Positions 26,283-36,381 of a stretch of 64,000 bases of DNA are shown in pieces (the stretch's first letter is position 1; each line of letters starts with the position of its first letter). A model generated the notes under the pieces. That model was not told the DNA's origin, did no database searches, and saw nothing but the letters and a program-made list of their open reading frames with translations. A program made the translations under genes and the position numbers. Where the stretch lies: assembly GCF_900112065.1 (NCBI RefSeq), contig NZ_FOKE01000003.1, positions 647,166 to 711,165 on the forward strand. The letters run 5' to 3'. Source of the stretch: Cohnella sp. OV330 (lineage in GTDB: Bacteria > Bacillota > Bacilli > Paenibacillales > Paenibacillaceae).

Positions 26283-27446
26283 ATGAACAATTTTGAATTG
26301 TACAATCCAACGAAGCTGGTGTTCGGCAAGGATACGGTCTCGAAGCTGGGATCGCTGGTCGAGCCGTACGGCAAGAAGATCCTGCTCGTCTACGGCGGCG
26401 GCAGCATCAAGAAGTCGGGACTTTACGACCGCGTGCTGTCCGAGCTTGCGGCCATCGGCGCGACGGTGCATGAGTTGCCGGGCGTCGAGCCCAATCCGCG
26501 CCTGTCCACGGTACATAAAGGCGTCGACATCGTTCGCGCCGAAGGGATCGAGTTCATCCTCGCCGTCGGCGGAGGCAGCGTCATCGACGCGGCCAAGGCG
26601 GTGGCGGCGGGCGCGAAGTACGCGGGCGATCCGTGGGACTTCACGATCGGCAAGGCCAGGATCGAGGACGCGCTGCCGCTCGGCACGGTGCTGACGCTGG
26701 CGGCGACGGGCTCCGAGATGAACGGCAACGCCGTCATTTCCAATTGGGAGACGAAGCAGAAGCGCGGACTGGGGAGCAAGCTCGTCTATCCGCGCTTTTC
26801 CATCCTGGATCCGCAGTTGACCTATTCGGTCCCGCGCGATCAGACCGTGAACGGGATCGTCGATATCATGTCGCACGTGTTCGAGCAATACTTCACGTTG
26901 ACGGACGGCGTGCCGCTTCAATCGCGTTTCGCGGAATCCGTGCTGTTGACGGTCATCGAGAACGGCGAGAAGGCGTTGGCGAACGGCGAGGACTACGAGG
27001 CGCGCGCCAACCTGCTGCTGGCCGGTACTTACGCGCTCAACGGCACGCTGCCGAACGGCGTCGTCACCGACTGGGCGACCCACGGCATCGAGCACGAGGT
27101 CAGCGCCATCTACGACATCGCGCACGGCGCCGGTCTCGCGATCGTTTTCCCGAACTGGATGAAGTACGTGTACGACGCCAAGCCCGAGCGGTTCGCGAAG
27201 TTCGCCGAGCGGGTATGGGGCATCGATCCGTCGGGCAAGTCGGCGGATGAGCTCGCGCTGGCCGGCATCCAGGCGACCCGCGACTACTTCACGCGCATCG
27301 GCGCGCCGGCTACGCTCGGCGAGCTCGGCATCGGCGCAGAGCAGCTGGACCGCATGGCGGACGAGGCGGTGCAGTTCGGACCGATCGGCTCCTTCAAGAA
27401 GCTCGAGAAGGCGGACGTGAAACGAATTCTCGAGATGAGTCTGTAG
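26283..27446 (+). CDS. Iron-containing alcohol dehydrogenase (butanol dehydrogenase type)
   Basis: 387 aa, start supported by GGAGG. The nucleotide-binding glycine run [10 protein letters not shown] and the four metal ligands Asp194, His198, His267 and His281 ([23 protein letters not shown]) are all in place. It is of the YugJ/YugK type, which reduces aldehydes with NADPH and is often a detoxifying enzyme. It faces away from the VanC/G-like operon and shares the intergenic region with it. The next gene follows after 11 bp, so the two are probably co-transcribed although the functions seem unrelated. Confidence 0.93.
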   Translation: MNNFELYNPTKLVFGKDTVSKLGSLVEPYGKKILLVYGGGSIKKSGLYDRVLSELAAIGATVHELPGVEPNPRLSTVHKGVDIVRAEGIEFILAVGGGSVIDAAKAVAAGAKYAGDPWDFTIGKARIEDALPLGTVLTLAATGSEMNGNAVISNWETKQKRGLGSKLVYPRFSILDPQLTYSVPRDQTVNGIVDIMSHVFEQYFTLTDGVPLQSRFAESVLLTVIENGEKALANGEDYEARANLLLAGTYALNGTLPNGVVTDWATHGIEHEVSAIYDIAHGAGLAIVFPNWMKYVYDAKPERFAKFAERVWGIDPSGKSADELALAGIQATRDYFTRIGAPATLGELGIGAEQLDRMADEAVQFGPIGSFKKLEKADVKRILEMSL

Positions 27447-27457
27447 GAGGCTGCGGC

Positions 27458-28297
27458 ATGGCGTTGAAGTGGGACGGACATACGCATACGAAATTTTGTT
27501 ATCACGGCAGTCCCGCTGAGTCGGACGCGTATCTGGATCGCGCGATCGCGCTCGGCTTCGTCCGCTATACGCTGAGCGAGCATCCGCCGCTGCCGGACCG
27601 GTACGTGGACAATCCGAAGCTGATGGCGGAACTCGCGATGCCCGAGCGAGAGCTGCCTGAATATATGGCATACGCCGCCGAGGTCAAGGCGCGCTACGAG
27701 GGCCGCATCGAGGTCGCCGTCGGACTCGAGATGGACTATCTGCCGGGGATGACGGACTATTCCGACCGGCTGCTCGCGCCGTGGCTCGGCGAGCTGGAGG
27801 ATATCGTCGTGTCCGTGCACTATTTGCCGGGCAAGGGCGGGATGCGCTGCATCGACTTTACGCCTGCGGACTTTGCCGACGCGTTCCTGGCGCATTACGG
27901 CTCGATGGATGCCGTCGCGGACGCTTATTACGATGCGGTGGAGGGCGCGATCGGCTGGGCTGCGACGCTGCCGAAGTCGATCCGCAGGCGTATCGGCCAC
28001 GTCAACCTGATCCGCAAGTTCCATCGCGAGCTGCCGCCGATGGACGAGGATCGCGCGCGGGCGCGGCTTACGGCGCTGCTGCCGAAGCTGAAGGCGGCCG
28101 ATCTCGCCCTCGACGTGAACGTGGCGGGCTTCCGCAAGCCGACCTGCGGCGAATCGTACGTGCCCGAGTGGCTCATCGATCGCTGCATCGCCGAAGGCGT
28201 CGGGCTGGTGTACGGCTCGGATACGCACAAGCCGGAAGAGGTCGGCGCGGATTGGGAATGGTTCGAGCGGGCGGTCGCCAAGGGCGGCGCACGTTGA
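27458..28297 (+). CDS. hisJ: Histidinol-phosphatase, PHP family
   Basis: 279 aa, usual length. AGGAGG lies just upstream and overlaps the end of the previous gene. The PHP metal site starts with DGHTHTKFC (His8, His10); further ligands are visible in SEHPPLP, GLEMDYLPG, VSVHYLP and GSDTHKPEEV. It removes phosphate from histidinol phosphate, the penultimate step of histidine synthesis. No other his genes are nearby. Confidence 0.92.
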   Translation: MALKWDGHTHTKFCYHGSPAESDAYLDRAIALGFVRYTLSEHPPLPDRYVDNPKLMAELAMPERELPEYMAYAAEVKARYEGRIEVAVGLEMDYLPGMTDYSDRLLAPWLGELEDIVVSVHYLPGKGGMRCIDFTPADFADAFLAHYGSMDAVADAYYDAVEGAIGWAATLPKSIRRRIGHVNLIRKFHRELPPMDEDRARARLTALLPKLKAADLALDVNVAGFRKPTCGESYVPEWLIDRCIAEGVGLVYGSDTHKPEEVGADWEWFERAVAKGGAR

Positions 28298-28314
28298 GCG
28301 ATTAACTAACGAAG

Positions 28315-28346
28315 GACGCGAATCCGCGAGGGTTCGCGTCTTTTTT
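28315..28346 (+). terminator. Terminator after the histidinol-phosphatase gene
   Basis: An 11-bp stem with one G-T pair (GACGCGAATCC / GGGTTCGCGTC), a 4-base loop and six T residues. Confidence 0.92.
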
Positions 28347-28395
28347 ACCGGATACGTTTCAAATGAGCTAAAGCCGTTAAACCTGGCGTAAACGG

Positions 28396-28425
28396 TTGAA
28401 CTACAAGCCGTCAATCGATTATGAT
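28396..28425 (+). promoter_or_regulatory. Candidate promoter of deoR-deoC, with inverted repeat
   Basis: TTGAAC (28396-28401) and TATGAT (28420-28425) are separated by 18 bp. Directly upstream, CCGTT (28374-28378) and AACGG (28391-28395) form an inverted repeat that could be a DeoR operator. The start codon is 29 bp downstream of the -10 box. Confidence 0.55.
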
Positions 28426-28454
28426 GGTTCCAAATCCCGGACGGAGTGTTGCGC

Positions 28455-29405
28455 ATGAACCCAGAGACAGGCGGAGACCGGCTGGCCCGCATGATCGACA
28501 CGGCGAAGATGTATTACGAACTGAATTACAGCCAGCAGGAGATTGCCGAGCGGCTCGGGATCTCGCGGCCGACGGTGTCCCGTTTCCTGCAACAGGCAAA
28601 GGACGAAGGCTACGTCCGCATTCAGATCGTCGATCCGCGCGAGAGCAACGACTCGCTCGCCGTCGGGCTGGAGCGCAAGTTCAAGCTTCGCAAGGCGGTC
28701 ATCGTACCCGTGCCCCAATACGAGGATAACGTCGTTAAAAAGTACCTTGGCGAAGCGACGGCCGCCTATTTGCACGAGACGCTGGAGGACGGCGACACTA
28801 TCGGCGTGACCTGGGGGACGACGCTCTACGAGGTCGCTTGCCGGCTGCGGGACCGGCAGCTTAAGGACGTGCGGGTCGTGCAGCTTAACGGCGGCGTCAG
28901 CCATTCGGAAACGAACACCTACGCGTACGAGATCGTCCAATTGTTCGGCAAGGCTTTTCACACGGTGCCGTACTTCATTCATCTGCCCGCTATCGTCGAC
29001 CATGCGATCGTGCGGCATACGATCGAGGCGGATCGGCACATCGGCCGCATCCTGGCGCTGGGCAAGCAGGCGAATATCGCCGTAATCACCGTTGGTTCGC
29101 CGACCGACGATTCGGTGCTGATCAAGGCGAACTATTTTACGGAAAACGACTTGGCCCTGATCAAGGAGCGAGGCGCCGGCGACCTATGCTCCCGTTATAT
29201 CGATCGCGAAGGCAATCTCTGTTCGGAGGAGTTGAACCAGCGGACGATCGGGATCGAGCTCGAGGACCTGAAGCACAAGGAGTGCTCGGTGCTCGTCGCG
29301 GGCGGTCGCAAAAAGGCCGAGGGCATTTACGGCGCTTTGCGGGGAGAATATGCCAACGTGCTGATTACGGATCAATATACGGCCCAATACTTGTTGGAGA
29401 GATAA
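28455..29405 (+). CDS. deoR: Deoxyribonucleoside regulator, SorC/DeoR family
   Basis: 316 aa from the ATG at 28455, eight bases after GGAG. An N-terminal helix-turn-helix ([20 protein letters not shown], about 25-44) is followed by a sugar-binding domain of the SorC type ([18 protein letters not shown]). In Bacillus the homologue represses deoC and its operon until deoxyribose-5-phosphate binds. It is followed after 20 bp by deoC, which strongly supports this role. No nupC or pdp gene is present here. Confidence 0.9.
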   Translation: MNPETGGDRLARMIDTAKMYYELNYSQQEIAERLGISRPTVSRFLQQAKDEGYVRIQIVDPRESNDSLAVGLERKFKLRKAVIVPVPQYEDNVVKKYLGEATAAYLHETLEDGDTIGVTWGTTLYEVACRLRDRQLKDVRVVQLNGGVSHSETNTYAYEIVQLFGKAFHTVPYFIHLPAIVDHAIVRHTIEADRHIGRILALGKQANIAVITVGSPTDDSVLIKANYFTENDLALIKERGAGDLCSRYIDREGNLCSEELNQRTIGIELEDLKHKECSVLVAGGRKKAEGIYGALRGEYANVLITDQYTAQYLLER

Positions 29406-29425
29406 TACGAAGGAGATGGACTGAC

Positions 29426-30127
29426 ATGACGATGAACGGGACAAATAGGGCGAACCCATCCTCCGATTCGCTAGCCGCTTATATCGACCATACCGCGCTC
29501 AAGCCGGAAACGAGCCGCGACGATATCGTTCGACTGTGCGAGGAAGCGAAGCAGTATCGGTTCGCGACCGTCTGCGTGAACCCTTATTGGGTCAAGACTG
29601 CGGCCGCTCTGCTGGCCGGATCGGGCGTAGGAATCACGACGGTGATCGGATTCCCCCTGGGGGCGACCAGCACGTTCGCGAAAGCTGCGGAGGCCCGGGA
29701 CGCCATCGCCGCGGGCGCGACCGAGATCGACATGGTGCTGAACGTCGGCGCGCTGAAGTCCGGGCTTTACGAGGAAGTCGAACGCGACATCGCACGCGTG
29801 GCCGAGGCTTGCGAAGGCGCGGCTGTGCTTAAAGTTATTCTTGAGACCGGCCTCCTGGCGGACGAGGAAAAAGTAAAAGCGTGCGAGCTTTGCGTCGCGG
29901 CGGGCGCGGACTTCGTCAAGACGTCGACGGGCTTCGGTCCGGGCGGCGCGACCGCGGACGATATCGCCCTGATGCGGCGAACCGTCGGGCCCGATATCGG
30001 CGTGAAAGCGTCCGGCGGCGTGCGCGATGCCGCGACGGCACGCGCGATGATCGCGGCCGGCGCCACTCGCATCGGCGCGAGCGCCAGCATCGCGATCGTA
30101 TCCGGCGGCACGGGCGGAGGGTACTGA
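29426..30127 (+). CDS. deoC: Deoxyribose-phosphate aldolase
   Basis: 233 aa from the ATG at 29426, ten bases after AAGGAG; a longer open frame overlaps deoR and is not used. Class I aldolase with the Schiff-base Lys165 in DFVKTSTGF, Asp102 in [10 protein letters not shown], and Lys194 in VKASGGVR, the full catalytic set. It splits deoxyribose-5-phosphate into acetaldehyde and glyceraldehyde-3-phosphate. The acetaldehyde product could be handled by an alcohol dehydrogenase such as that at 26283, but this is only a guess from proximity. Confidence 0.96.
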   Translation: MTMNGTNRANPSSDSLAAYIDHTALKPETSRDDIVRLCEEAKQYRFATVCVNPYWVKTAAALLAGSGVGITTVIGFPLGATSTFAKAAEARDAIAAGATEIDMVLNVGALKSGLYEEVERDIARVAEACEGAAVLKVILETGLLADEEKVKACELCVAAGADFVKTSTGFGPGGATADDIALMRRTVGPDIGVKASGGVRDAATARAMIAAGATRIGASASIAIVSGGTGGGY

Positions 30128-30179
30128 GAACGAGGCGTGCGGATCGATTTGATCGAATCCGCCGAACGTTATGATGGAG

Positions 30180-30224
30180 CACGGAATCGCCGCATTGGAG
30201 CGGAGATTCCGTGTTTTCTGTTTT
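30180..30224 (+). terminator. Terminator of deoR-deoC
   Basis: A stem CACGGAATC / GATTCCGTG with inner GCCGC/GCGG pairing, followed by a T-rich stretch (TTTTCTGTTTT). Confidence 0.8.
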
Positions 30225-30298
30225 CGTTATTTATTTCGTATGGTAATGTTGTATGCGAGTTCCATTTTCTGTTTGAGAACTGGGAATAGGAGGCGATT

Positions 30299-30571
30299 AT
30301 GATGAATAATGCGGCCTACAAGGTAGAGATCGAGTTGTTTTTGACGGAGACGGAGAGTTTGAAGGCGCAGATACATAGCCTCAGGACGGAGAATAATATT
30401 CTAAAAGCCGAGAAGGACCGGCTTCTATCGGAGATTGAGCACCTGAAATCGGAAAAGGAACAAATGCATGCCCGGCTGCTGGAGAGTGGACGTAGGCTGC
30501 TGCTTAGTGGCATAGATGCAGCGGAGGTTGCGCGCATTACGGGCTTGTCGCCGGACGAGCTGGAAGCTTAG
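30299..30571 (+). CDS. Small coiled-coil protein of unknown function
   Basis: 90 aa with AGGAGG five to eight bases before two neighbouring ATGs (30299, 30302). Residues about 10-60 form a heptad-rich coiled coil (ETESLKAQIHSLRTENNILK). The C-terminus, GIDAAEVARITGLSPDELE, resembles the tail of Rpn/PD-(D/E)XK putative transposases. It may be a remnant or stand-alone relative of that tail. Strong ribosome binding site and clean heptads favour a real gene. Confidence 0.65.
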   Translation: MMNNAAYKVEIELFLTETESLKAQIHSLRTENNILKAEKDRLLSEIEHLKSEKEQMHARLLESGRRLLLSGIDAAEVARITGLSPDELEA

Positions 30572-31119
30572 TTCGTCACGATCGTTTGTTATAGCGTCAT
30601 TCGACAGGCTGCTCAGGCAGCCTTTTGCTGTTCAGTGTCATCGGCAACCACGGACACCTGTTGTCGGACCTAGGATCCGCTATTTTCGGATTTATCGACT
30701 TACTCCTGGGCTAACGGACCGTACGTCCGTTAAATAGCTTAAAACGACCTCTGACGCCCCGTTTTTCCTCAAATAGCGGCGCCTCTGTCCGCAATAACTG
30801 TTTTTTGCCCACTTCCGGCGCAAATAGCGGCTCCTCGGTCCAAGATAACCGCCACCTTTCCAGTCATACCGATGCCAAAGTTCACCTTAAACGCCTCACA
30901 TCCGCGTTTTTCGTAGTTAACGCCTCCCCTGCTCGCCTTACCCGCCCCCAACAAGCATAGACGACCCGCCAAGCCTGCATATACAATGGCATCAGGCCTT
31001 CTTCATGTGCGTTATTACGCAAATCGTGCGCCGTCCCACGGACTTTTCGCAAACGCATACACGGGGACGAGGCCGATCCGCCATACTGGAGGAGCCGACA
31101 GACGACGGGAGGTCCCGCA
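30572..31119. other. Intergenic region with Paenibacillus-type extragenic repeats
   Basis: No gene is supported in about 550 bp. AAATAGC occurs at 30732, 30771 and 30822; the last two copies are extended to AAATAGCGG and each is followed by a CCTC-x-GTCC segment, 51 bp apart. An inverted repeat AACGGAC / GTCCGTT spans 30713-30731. Open frames here translate the repeats and are not believed. Confidence 0.65.
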
Positions 31120-32916
31120 TTGAAGCTTCATCTGAAGAATCCGCTCACGAGAATGAAGGTCAAGCAGCAGCTGATCCTGCTGTTCCTGCTGCTGGTCAGC
31201 CCCGTGTTCGCGCTGAACTGGTACGCCAACGCGAGAGCCGAGGACATTCTGAAGCAGCATGTGACGAGCGCGTACGCGGAGCTGAACAAGCAGAACCTCG
31301 CGCTCATGAACCGCGACATGGACACGGTCAGCCGCGTGATGACGACGCTGATCCAGCATTCGGTCATCCAGTCGCTGAACCCGATGAGCGGCGATACCGC
31401 CGACCGAGTGCGGCAGTACGCCGACGCCGACAAGCTGCTCTCCTCCTATTCGATGGGGATGAACGGCGGAGAGGCCGTCTATTATTACTTATACGCCTAC
31501 GATCCGAACAACCGTTACGAATTCGCGCCGACGCCTTCCTCGAAGTTCAAGGCGGTGGGCGGCGTCTACTTTTATAACGATCAACAGAAGCCCGAATGGA
31601 TCGACGAGATTTTGAGCAAACGGGGCAAAGGTTATCTTCGCATCATGAAGGATCTGGGCTCTTCCTCCAGGCCGGATACGCTCGCTTACGTGCGAGCCGT
31701 GTACAGTACGAGTCAGGGCAACCAGGTCGTCGGCGTGCTCGTCGCCACGAACATCAACCGCAAGCTGGTCGAGTCGATGCGGACGGTCTCGCTGCCCGAC
31801 AAGGGCGAGATTTACTTGACCGATTACGAGGACAGAGTGCTGGCTTCATCGACCGGTCCCATCGGGGATCGGCTCGCGCTGCCGGCGGAGCTTCGCGCGG
31901 GAGATGACGTCGAAGGGCAGTCCAACGTGATTACGGACGGCTATATCTATGTGCAGAGCTATCAATATTTGACGCAGCAGAAGCTGATCTACAAGATCCC
32001 GACGCGCTCGCTGCTCCAGCAGCAGAATGAGTTGAAGTTCGTCATCCAGCTGATCTCCATCGTCTACTTCGTCTTTTGCATCGTCGTCATGGCGTATTTC
32101 TGGCGCTCGCTCCTGACGCCGCTTCAGCGGCTCGCCGTGTTCACGCGGTCGTACGTGCCGGGCAAAAGGGTACCCGAGCAGGCGGCGATCGACCGCAACG
32201 ACGAGGTGGGCGTGCTCATGCACTCGGTGTACGGGATGGCGGGGAGGCTCAACTCGCTCATCGAGGACCGCTACCTGATGGAGATCAAGCAGAAGGAGGC
32301 GCAGTTGCAGCTGCTCTACCAGCAGATTAATCCGCATCTGCTATACAATACGCTCGAGAGCATCTATTGGAAAAGCACGCTCGAGGGGCAGTCCGAATCC
32401 GGCGAAATGATCAAGGAGCTGGCCCAATTAATGCGAATCGGGCTGAGCCGCGGACGCGACCTGATCACGCTCGAGGAGGAGCTGGCGCATGCGAAGGCGT
32501 ATACGAGCCTGCAGCAAAAACGCTACGAATACGGCTTTTCCGTGACCTGGGATATCGACGAGCGGACGCTCGCCGACCTGATCCCGAAGATCGTGATCCA
32601 GCCGTTGATCGAGAACGCGATCCTTCACGGCGTGCGGAATATGGGGGAGGACGGCGAGATCGCGATCAGTGCGAGATTGGCCGATGGCGATGTCGAGATC
32701 AGCGTCGAGGACAACGGCTACAAAGAGACCGACTACGAAGCGATCGCCCGCCTGCTCGAAGGCGATAACGGGAGCGAGGGAGCCGGCTACGGCATCCGCA
32801 ACGTGCAGCAGCGCATTCGCCTGCAGTTCGGCGCCGAATACGGGTTGGCTTACCGGCCTCGCGAAGGCGGCGGTACGGTCGCGAGCATCGTGCTGCCGGC
32901 TAAGCGCGAGTTATAG
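31120..32916 (+). CDS. Sensor histidine kinase, YesM family
   Basis: 598 aa. TTG start, seven bases after GGGAGG; the next in-frame ATG would remove part of the N-terminus before the first helix. Membrane helices at about 15-33 and 306-328 enclose an outside sensor region, then a HAMP domain, the His_kinase dimer region with phospho-acceptor His406 in NPHLLYNTLE, and an ATPase with ENAILHGV and GAGYGIRNVQQRI. YesM kinases sense carbohydrates or related signals and phosphorylate YesN regulators; the partner follows after 14 bp, and the ABC importer after it is the likely target. Confidence 0.93.
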   Translation: MKLHLKNPLTRMKVKQQLILLFLLLVSPVFALNWYANARAEDILKQHVTSAYAELNKQNLALMNRDMDTVSRVMTTLIQHSVIQSLNPMSGDTADRVRQYADADKLLSSYSMGMNGGEAVYYYLYAYDPNNRYEFAPTPSSKFKAVGGVYFYNDQQKPEWIDEILSKRGKGYLRIMKDLGSSSRPDTLAYVRAVYSTSQGNQVVGVLVATNINRKLVESMRTVSLPDKGEIYLTDYEDRVLASSTGPIGDRLALPAELRAGDDVEGQSNVITDGYIYVQSYQYLTQQKLIYKIPTRSLLQQQNELKFVIQLISIVYFVFCIVVMAYFWRSLLTPLQRLAVFTRSYVPGKRVPEQAAIDRNDEVGVLMHSVYGMAGRLNSLIEDRYLMEIKQKEAQLQLLYQQINPHLLYNTLESIYWKSTLEGQSESGEMIKELAQLMRIGLSRGRDLITLEEELAHAKAYTSLQQKRYEYGFSVTWDIDERTLADLIPKIVIQPLIENAILHGVRNMGEDGEIAISARLADGDVEISVEDNGYKETDYEAIARLLEGDNGSEGAGYGIRNVQQRIRLQFGAEYGLAYRPREGGGTVASIVLPAKREL

Positions 32917-32930
32917 AAGGGGGAACGGGG

Positions 32931-34247
32931 ATGTACAACATCTTGATCGTCGACGACGAGCCGCTCATTTGCAAAGGCCTCGGCAACCTGCTGCTGTCGT
33001 CGGGATTGAACATCAAGGAGATCTTCTTGGCGGGCAGCGGCCACGAAGCGCTCGATTACTTGCGAATGGAAAATATCGATCTGCTGATCACGGACATTCA
33101 GATGGGCGCGATGAACGGCATCGAGCTTATGCACCAGGCGAAGATCATCAAGCCTTGGGTGCAGGCGATCGTCATATCCGCGCACGAGACGTTCCAATAC
33201 GCGCAGCTCGCCATTAAGCTGGGCGCCAAGGATTATATCATCAAGCCGATCAAAAGCGAACAGTTCCTCGATTCCGTGCGCGAGGTGCTGCTTCATATGG
33301 ATAAGCCGCTTCCCGCGGAAGGGGACCTGCTTTCCCAGCTTCGCGAGCATTTTCGCATGGAGGCACCCGGTCCCCATCGGACGGAACGGCTGAACGCCGT
33401 TTTATCCGGCGTGGAGGCGGTTCCCGAAGAGGCGGAGCTGGCGCGGCTTGGGCTTGCGGGACCATACTTCGCCGTCGTCAAGGTCAAGCTCGATCCCGAT
33501 CGCGAGCAATCCGGCCGCCGCTACGGCGAAGGAGACGAGCCGCTGCTTCAATATGCCGCGCTCAACATCGTCAGCGAGCTCCTCGGCAAGGATTGGAGCT
33601 ACGACGCCTTTTATACGCCCGGGATCGAAGTCTCCGTACTGATCCAATGGGACGACGAGAGCTTCGGCGACTCCAGCGTCGACAAGATCAACCAGCTCGA
33701 GCTGATCGGCCGCAGCCTCCACCACAACATTTCCAAGTACCTGAACCTGCCCTGCGTCGTCGGCATCAGCCAGATTCTTAAGGGAGCCGCCTTCCTGCCC
33801 GCGCTCGGGGAGCAAGCCCGCAAGGCGATCTTGTGGAACCGCGAGCACAAGGACCATCACGTGTTTTACTACGGGGACTTCAAGTGGAGCCTATTCGGCA
33901 AGGAGCCGACCGAGGAAGAGTGGACGGAGCAGAACAATCAGATCGTGGAAAAGGCAATGGCCTACATCCAGCAAAATTTCGCGCAAAAGGGCCTGACCCT
34001 GCATGAGGTGGCACAGCGGAATCACGTCAGTCCGAACTACTTAAGCTACCTTTTCAAGAAAAACACCGGCTTCAACCTATGGGAATACGTCATCAAGCTC
34101 CGGATGGAGGAAAGCAAGCGCCTGCTGCAGCAGACCGATCTGCGCCGCTACGAGATCGCCGAGCGGGTGGGCTACGAATCGCCGGAACATTTTAGCAAAA
34201 TATTCAAGAAATACTATGGAATCTCGCCGAGCGAGCTGAAGAAGTAA
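32931..34247 (+). CDS. Response regulator with AraC DNA-binding domain, YesN family
   Basis: 438 aa, AAGGGGG upstream. The receiver domain (1-120) has the acidic pair DDE at 8-10, phospho-acceptor Asp55 in LITDIQM, and Lys in YIIKPI. A middle region of about 200 residues is typical of YesN. The C-terminal AraC domain (about 335-438) contains LTLHEVAQRNHVSPNYLSYL and YEIAERVGYESPEHFSKIFK. It should receive phosphate from the kinase encoded just upstream and activate the sugar importer genes that follow. Confidence 0.94.
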   Translation: MYNILIVDDEPLICKGLGNLLLSSGLNIKEIFLAGSGHEALDYLRMENIDLLITDIQMGAMNGIELMHQAKIIKPWVQAIVISAHETFQYAQLAIKLGAKDYIIKPIKSEQFLDSVREVLLHMDKPLPAEGDLLSQLREHFRMEAPGPHRTERLNAVLSGVEAVPEEAELARLGLAGPYFAVVKVKLDPDREQSGRRYGEGDEPLLQYAALNIVSELLGKDWSYDAFYTPGIEVSVLIQWDDESFGDSSVDKINQLELIGRSLHHNISKYLNLPCVVGISQILKGAAFLPALGEQARKAILWNREHKDHHVFYYGDFKWSLFGKEPTEEEWTEQNNQIVEKAMAYIQQNFAQKGLTLHEVAQRNHVSPNYLSYLFKKNTGFNLWEYVIKLRMEESKRLLQQTDLRRYEIAERVGYESPEHFSKIFKKYYGISPSELKK

Positions 34248-34340
34248 GATCACTCACGATCCGAATAGATACGCACATATTCAGCGGGGGGCCCTTTTTC
34301 TACAATAAGGAGGAGGCACAAAAAGAAAGAGGGAGACCGT

Positions 34341-35264
34341 ATGAATCAGACAACCGCCGTAGCCAGCCCGCTGAACGCGGATACGACCAAGCCGCGGGGC
34401 CGATGGAGGAAGCATGCGTGGGGATATGCCTTCGTGCTGCCGGCCGTCGCGATTTTTCTGCTGTTCCTGTGGCTGCCGATCGTCAAGGGGATCGTGTTCA
34501 GCTTTTACCACATCGACTTCGTGAAGGGCAATTCCTACGTCGGACTCGACAATTACAAGCTGATCTTCAAGGACCCCGACGTCGGGACCGCCGTGAAGAA
34601 CACGCTGTATTATATGTTTTTGTGCATCGTCATCGGCTTCTGGGTGCCGATCCTGTTCGCCATCTCGATCTCCGAGCTGCGCCGCTTCCAGGGATTCGCG
34701 CGCATCGCCGCCTATCTCCCTTACGTCGTGCCGGTCGTCGTACTCTATGGCTTGTGGCGCTGGCTGTACGATCCGGTCGGCCCGTTTAACGCGGCGCTCG
34801 AGAAGGTCGGCATCACCCCGATCAGCTTCATGACCGACAAGAGCTGGTCGATGATCTCCATCGTCATCATGGAAACGTGGCAGCAGTTCGGATCCGCGAT
34901 GCTGATCTATCTGGCCGCGATTCTGAGCATTCCCCGGGACTGGTACGAGGCGGCCGAGATCGACGGCGCCGGCGTCTGGCGCCGCATCTGGCATATCGCG
35001 CTGCCGTCCATCCGCAACCAGATCGGGCTCATGCTGCTGCTGCAGCTGATCGGCACGTCCCAAGGCTACCAGTCCCAGCTCGCCATGCTCGACGGAGGCC
35101 CGAACAACGCCACGCTGACTTACGCGCTCTACATCGTCAAATATGCGTTCAATAGCTTCAATTACGGCGTCGCATCGGCGCTCGGGGTGCTCATGTTCCT
35201 TGTCCTCGGCGTGCTGGCCGTCATCCAGCACCGGCTGTCCGCCAAAGGAGGGAATGCGGCATGA
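34341..35264 (+). CDS. Sugar ABC transporter permease, MalF/UgpA type
   Basis: 307 aa with GAGGGAG upstream. Six membrane helices; the first begins after a short cytoplasmic N-terminus at about residue 28. The EAA loop reads WYEAAEIDGAGVWRRIWHIA. It pairs with the next permease, whose start overlaps its stop (ATGA). The set is under likely control of the YesM/YesN pair upstream. No ATPase gene is present. Confidence 0.93.
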   Translation: MNQTTAVASPLNADTTKPRGRWRKHAWGYAFVLPAVAIFLLFLWLPIVKGIVFSFYHIDFVKGNSYVGLDNYKLIFKDPDVGTAVKNTLYYMFLCIVIGFWVPILFAISISELRRFQGFARIAAYLPYVVPVVVLYGLWRWLYDPVGPFNAALEKVGITPISFMTDKSWSMISIVIMETWQQFGSAMLIYLAAILSIPRDWYEAAEIDGAGVWRRIWHIALPSIRNQIGLMLLLQLIGTSQGYQSQLAMLDGGPNNATLTYALYIVKYAFNSFNYGVASALGVLMFLVLGVLAVIQHRLSAKGGNAA

Positions 35265-36130
35265 AAAGCGCTGAACGCGGCATCATCTCCAGCTACGACA
35301 TGAAAAAGCCGCTGAACAAGGCGGTCTACATCCTGATGTGCATCGTCGTCGCCGTCATGTGTATAAGCATGCTGTACCCGATCGCGACCGCGCTCTTCAA
35401 CGGGCTTAAGGCCAACGTCGAGGTCAACTCCTTTCCGCCGCACTTCCTGCCGCAGGAATGGCACTTCGATAATTATAAGAAGGGCTGGAGCTTCATCGAT
35501 CTCCCGCTCTATCTGAGAAATACGATGCTCATCTTCGTCGGCAACATGGTCGTCACGGTCGTCGTCATCGGATTCGCGGCGTTCAGCCTGTCGCGGCTGG
35601 ATTGGCCGTACCGCAAAGCCGTCTATTACTTCTTTCTGGCGACGCTGTTCATCCCGCCGACGACGTACATCATCCCGAACTTCATCAATCTGCGCGACCT
35701 GCATCTGATGAACACGTTCTGGGCATTCTGGCTGCCCGCCGGCGCAAACGCGTTTTACCTACTGCTGCTCAAGAGCTTTTTCGACGGCATCAACCAGGAG
35801 CTGTTCGAGGCGTTCCGCGTGGACGGCGCATCCGAGCCGCGCGTCTTCTGGCAGCTCGCCTTCCCGCTGTCCCTGCCGATCTTCGCGACGCTGGCCATTT
35901 TCGTCTTCGCCACGTCGTGGAACGACTGGTTCTGGCCGAGCATGGTCATGGGGGGAGAGCACTATCCGCTTGCGACCGCGATCAAGAAGTTCGTCATCGA
36001 CGCCCGGCGGCTCGACCTGAACATCCGGTTCGCCATTCTGACGATGATCATGATCCCGCCGATCGCCATCTTCCTGATCTTCCAGCGCTTTATCGTGCGG
36101 GGCTTGCACCTGGGCGGCGTCAAGGGGTAA
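35261..36130 (+). CDS. Sugar ABC transporter permease, MalG/UgpE type
   Basis: 289 aa. The ATG overlaps the upstream stop by four bases. Six membrane helices and the EAA loop LFEAFRVDGASEPRVFWQLA. It completes the channel with the preceding permease and ends in IVRGLHLGGVKG, as usual for the family. About 250 bp separate it from the binding-protein gene. Confidence 0.93.
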   Translation: MKSAERGIISSYDMKKPLNKAVYILMCIVVAVMCISMLYPIATALFNGLKANVEVNSFPPHFLPQEWHFDNYKKGWSFIDLPLYLRNTMLIFVGNMVVTVVVIGFAAFSLSRLDWPYRKAVYYFFLATLFIPPTTYIIPNFINLRDLHLMNTFWAFWLPAGANAFYLLLLKSFFDGINQELFEAFRVDGASEPRVFWQLAFPLSLPIFATLAIFVFATSWNDWFWPSMVMGGEHYPLATAIKKFVIDARRLDLNIRFAILTMIMIPPIAIFLIFQRFIVRGLHLGGVKG

Positions 36131-36223
36131 GCGATGCGTTGGAAAGCGTATGCTTGGAGCCCGATCCGCGGGCGTTATGCATCCGTCGGCTAAGGGCGCG
36201 ATTTAGGCGGATGCGAGGCGCGT

Positions 36224-36266
36224 ATGTGCGGTTCTACGCAGGGCGAATGTGCGATTTTACGCACAT
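36224..36266. repeat. Short inverted and direct repeats between permease and lipoprotein genes
   Basis: ATGTGCG occurs at 36224 and 36247; the second copy forms a perfect inverted repeat with CGCACAT (36260-36266) around a 6-base loop. No T-run follows, so it is not a typical terminator; it may be an operator, a processing hairpin or a mobile extragenic repeat. Confidence 0.6.
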
Positions 36267-36381
36267 CGCCGGATCGTAAACCTGCACACGATCGAAGTAG
36301 GAATGCACATCGCGCCGGTGCAAACGCCTCCATTATGATGAGCGTGTAACCAATTCATACCTATCGAAAAGGGGAGTTACC

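Noticed and set aside
30769..30972. 67-aa minus-strand open frame
   Set aside because: It reads through the AAATAGCGG repeats (DRGAAI twice) and has no ribosome binding site.
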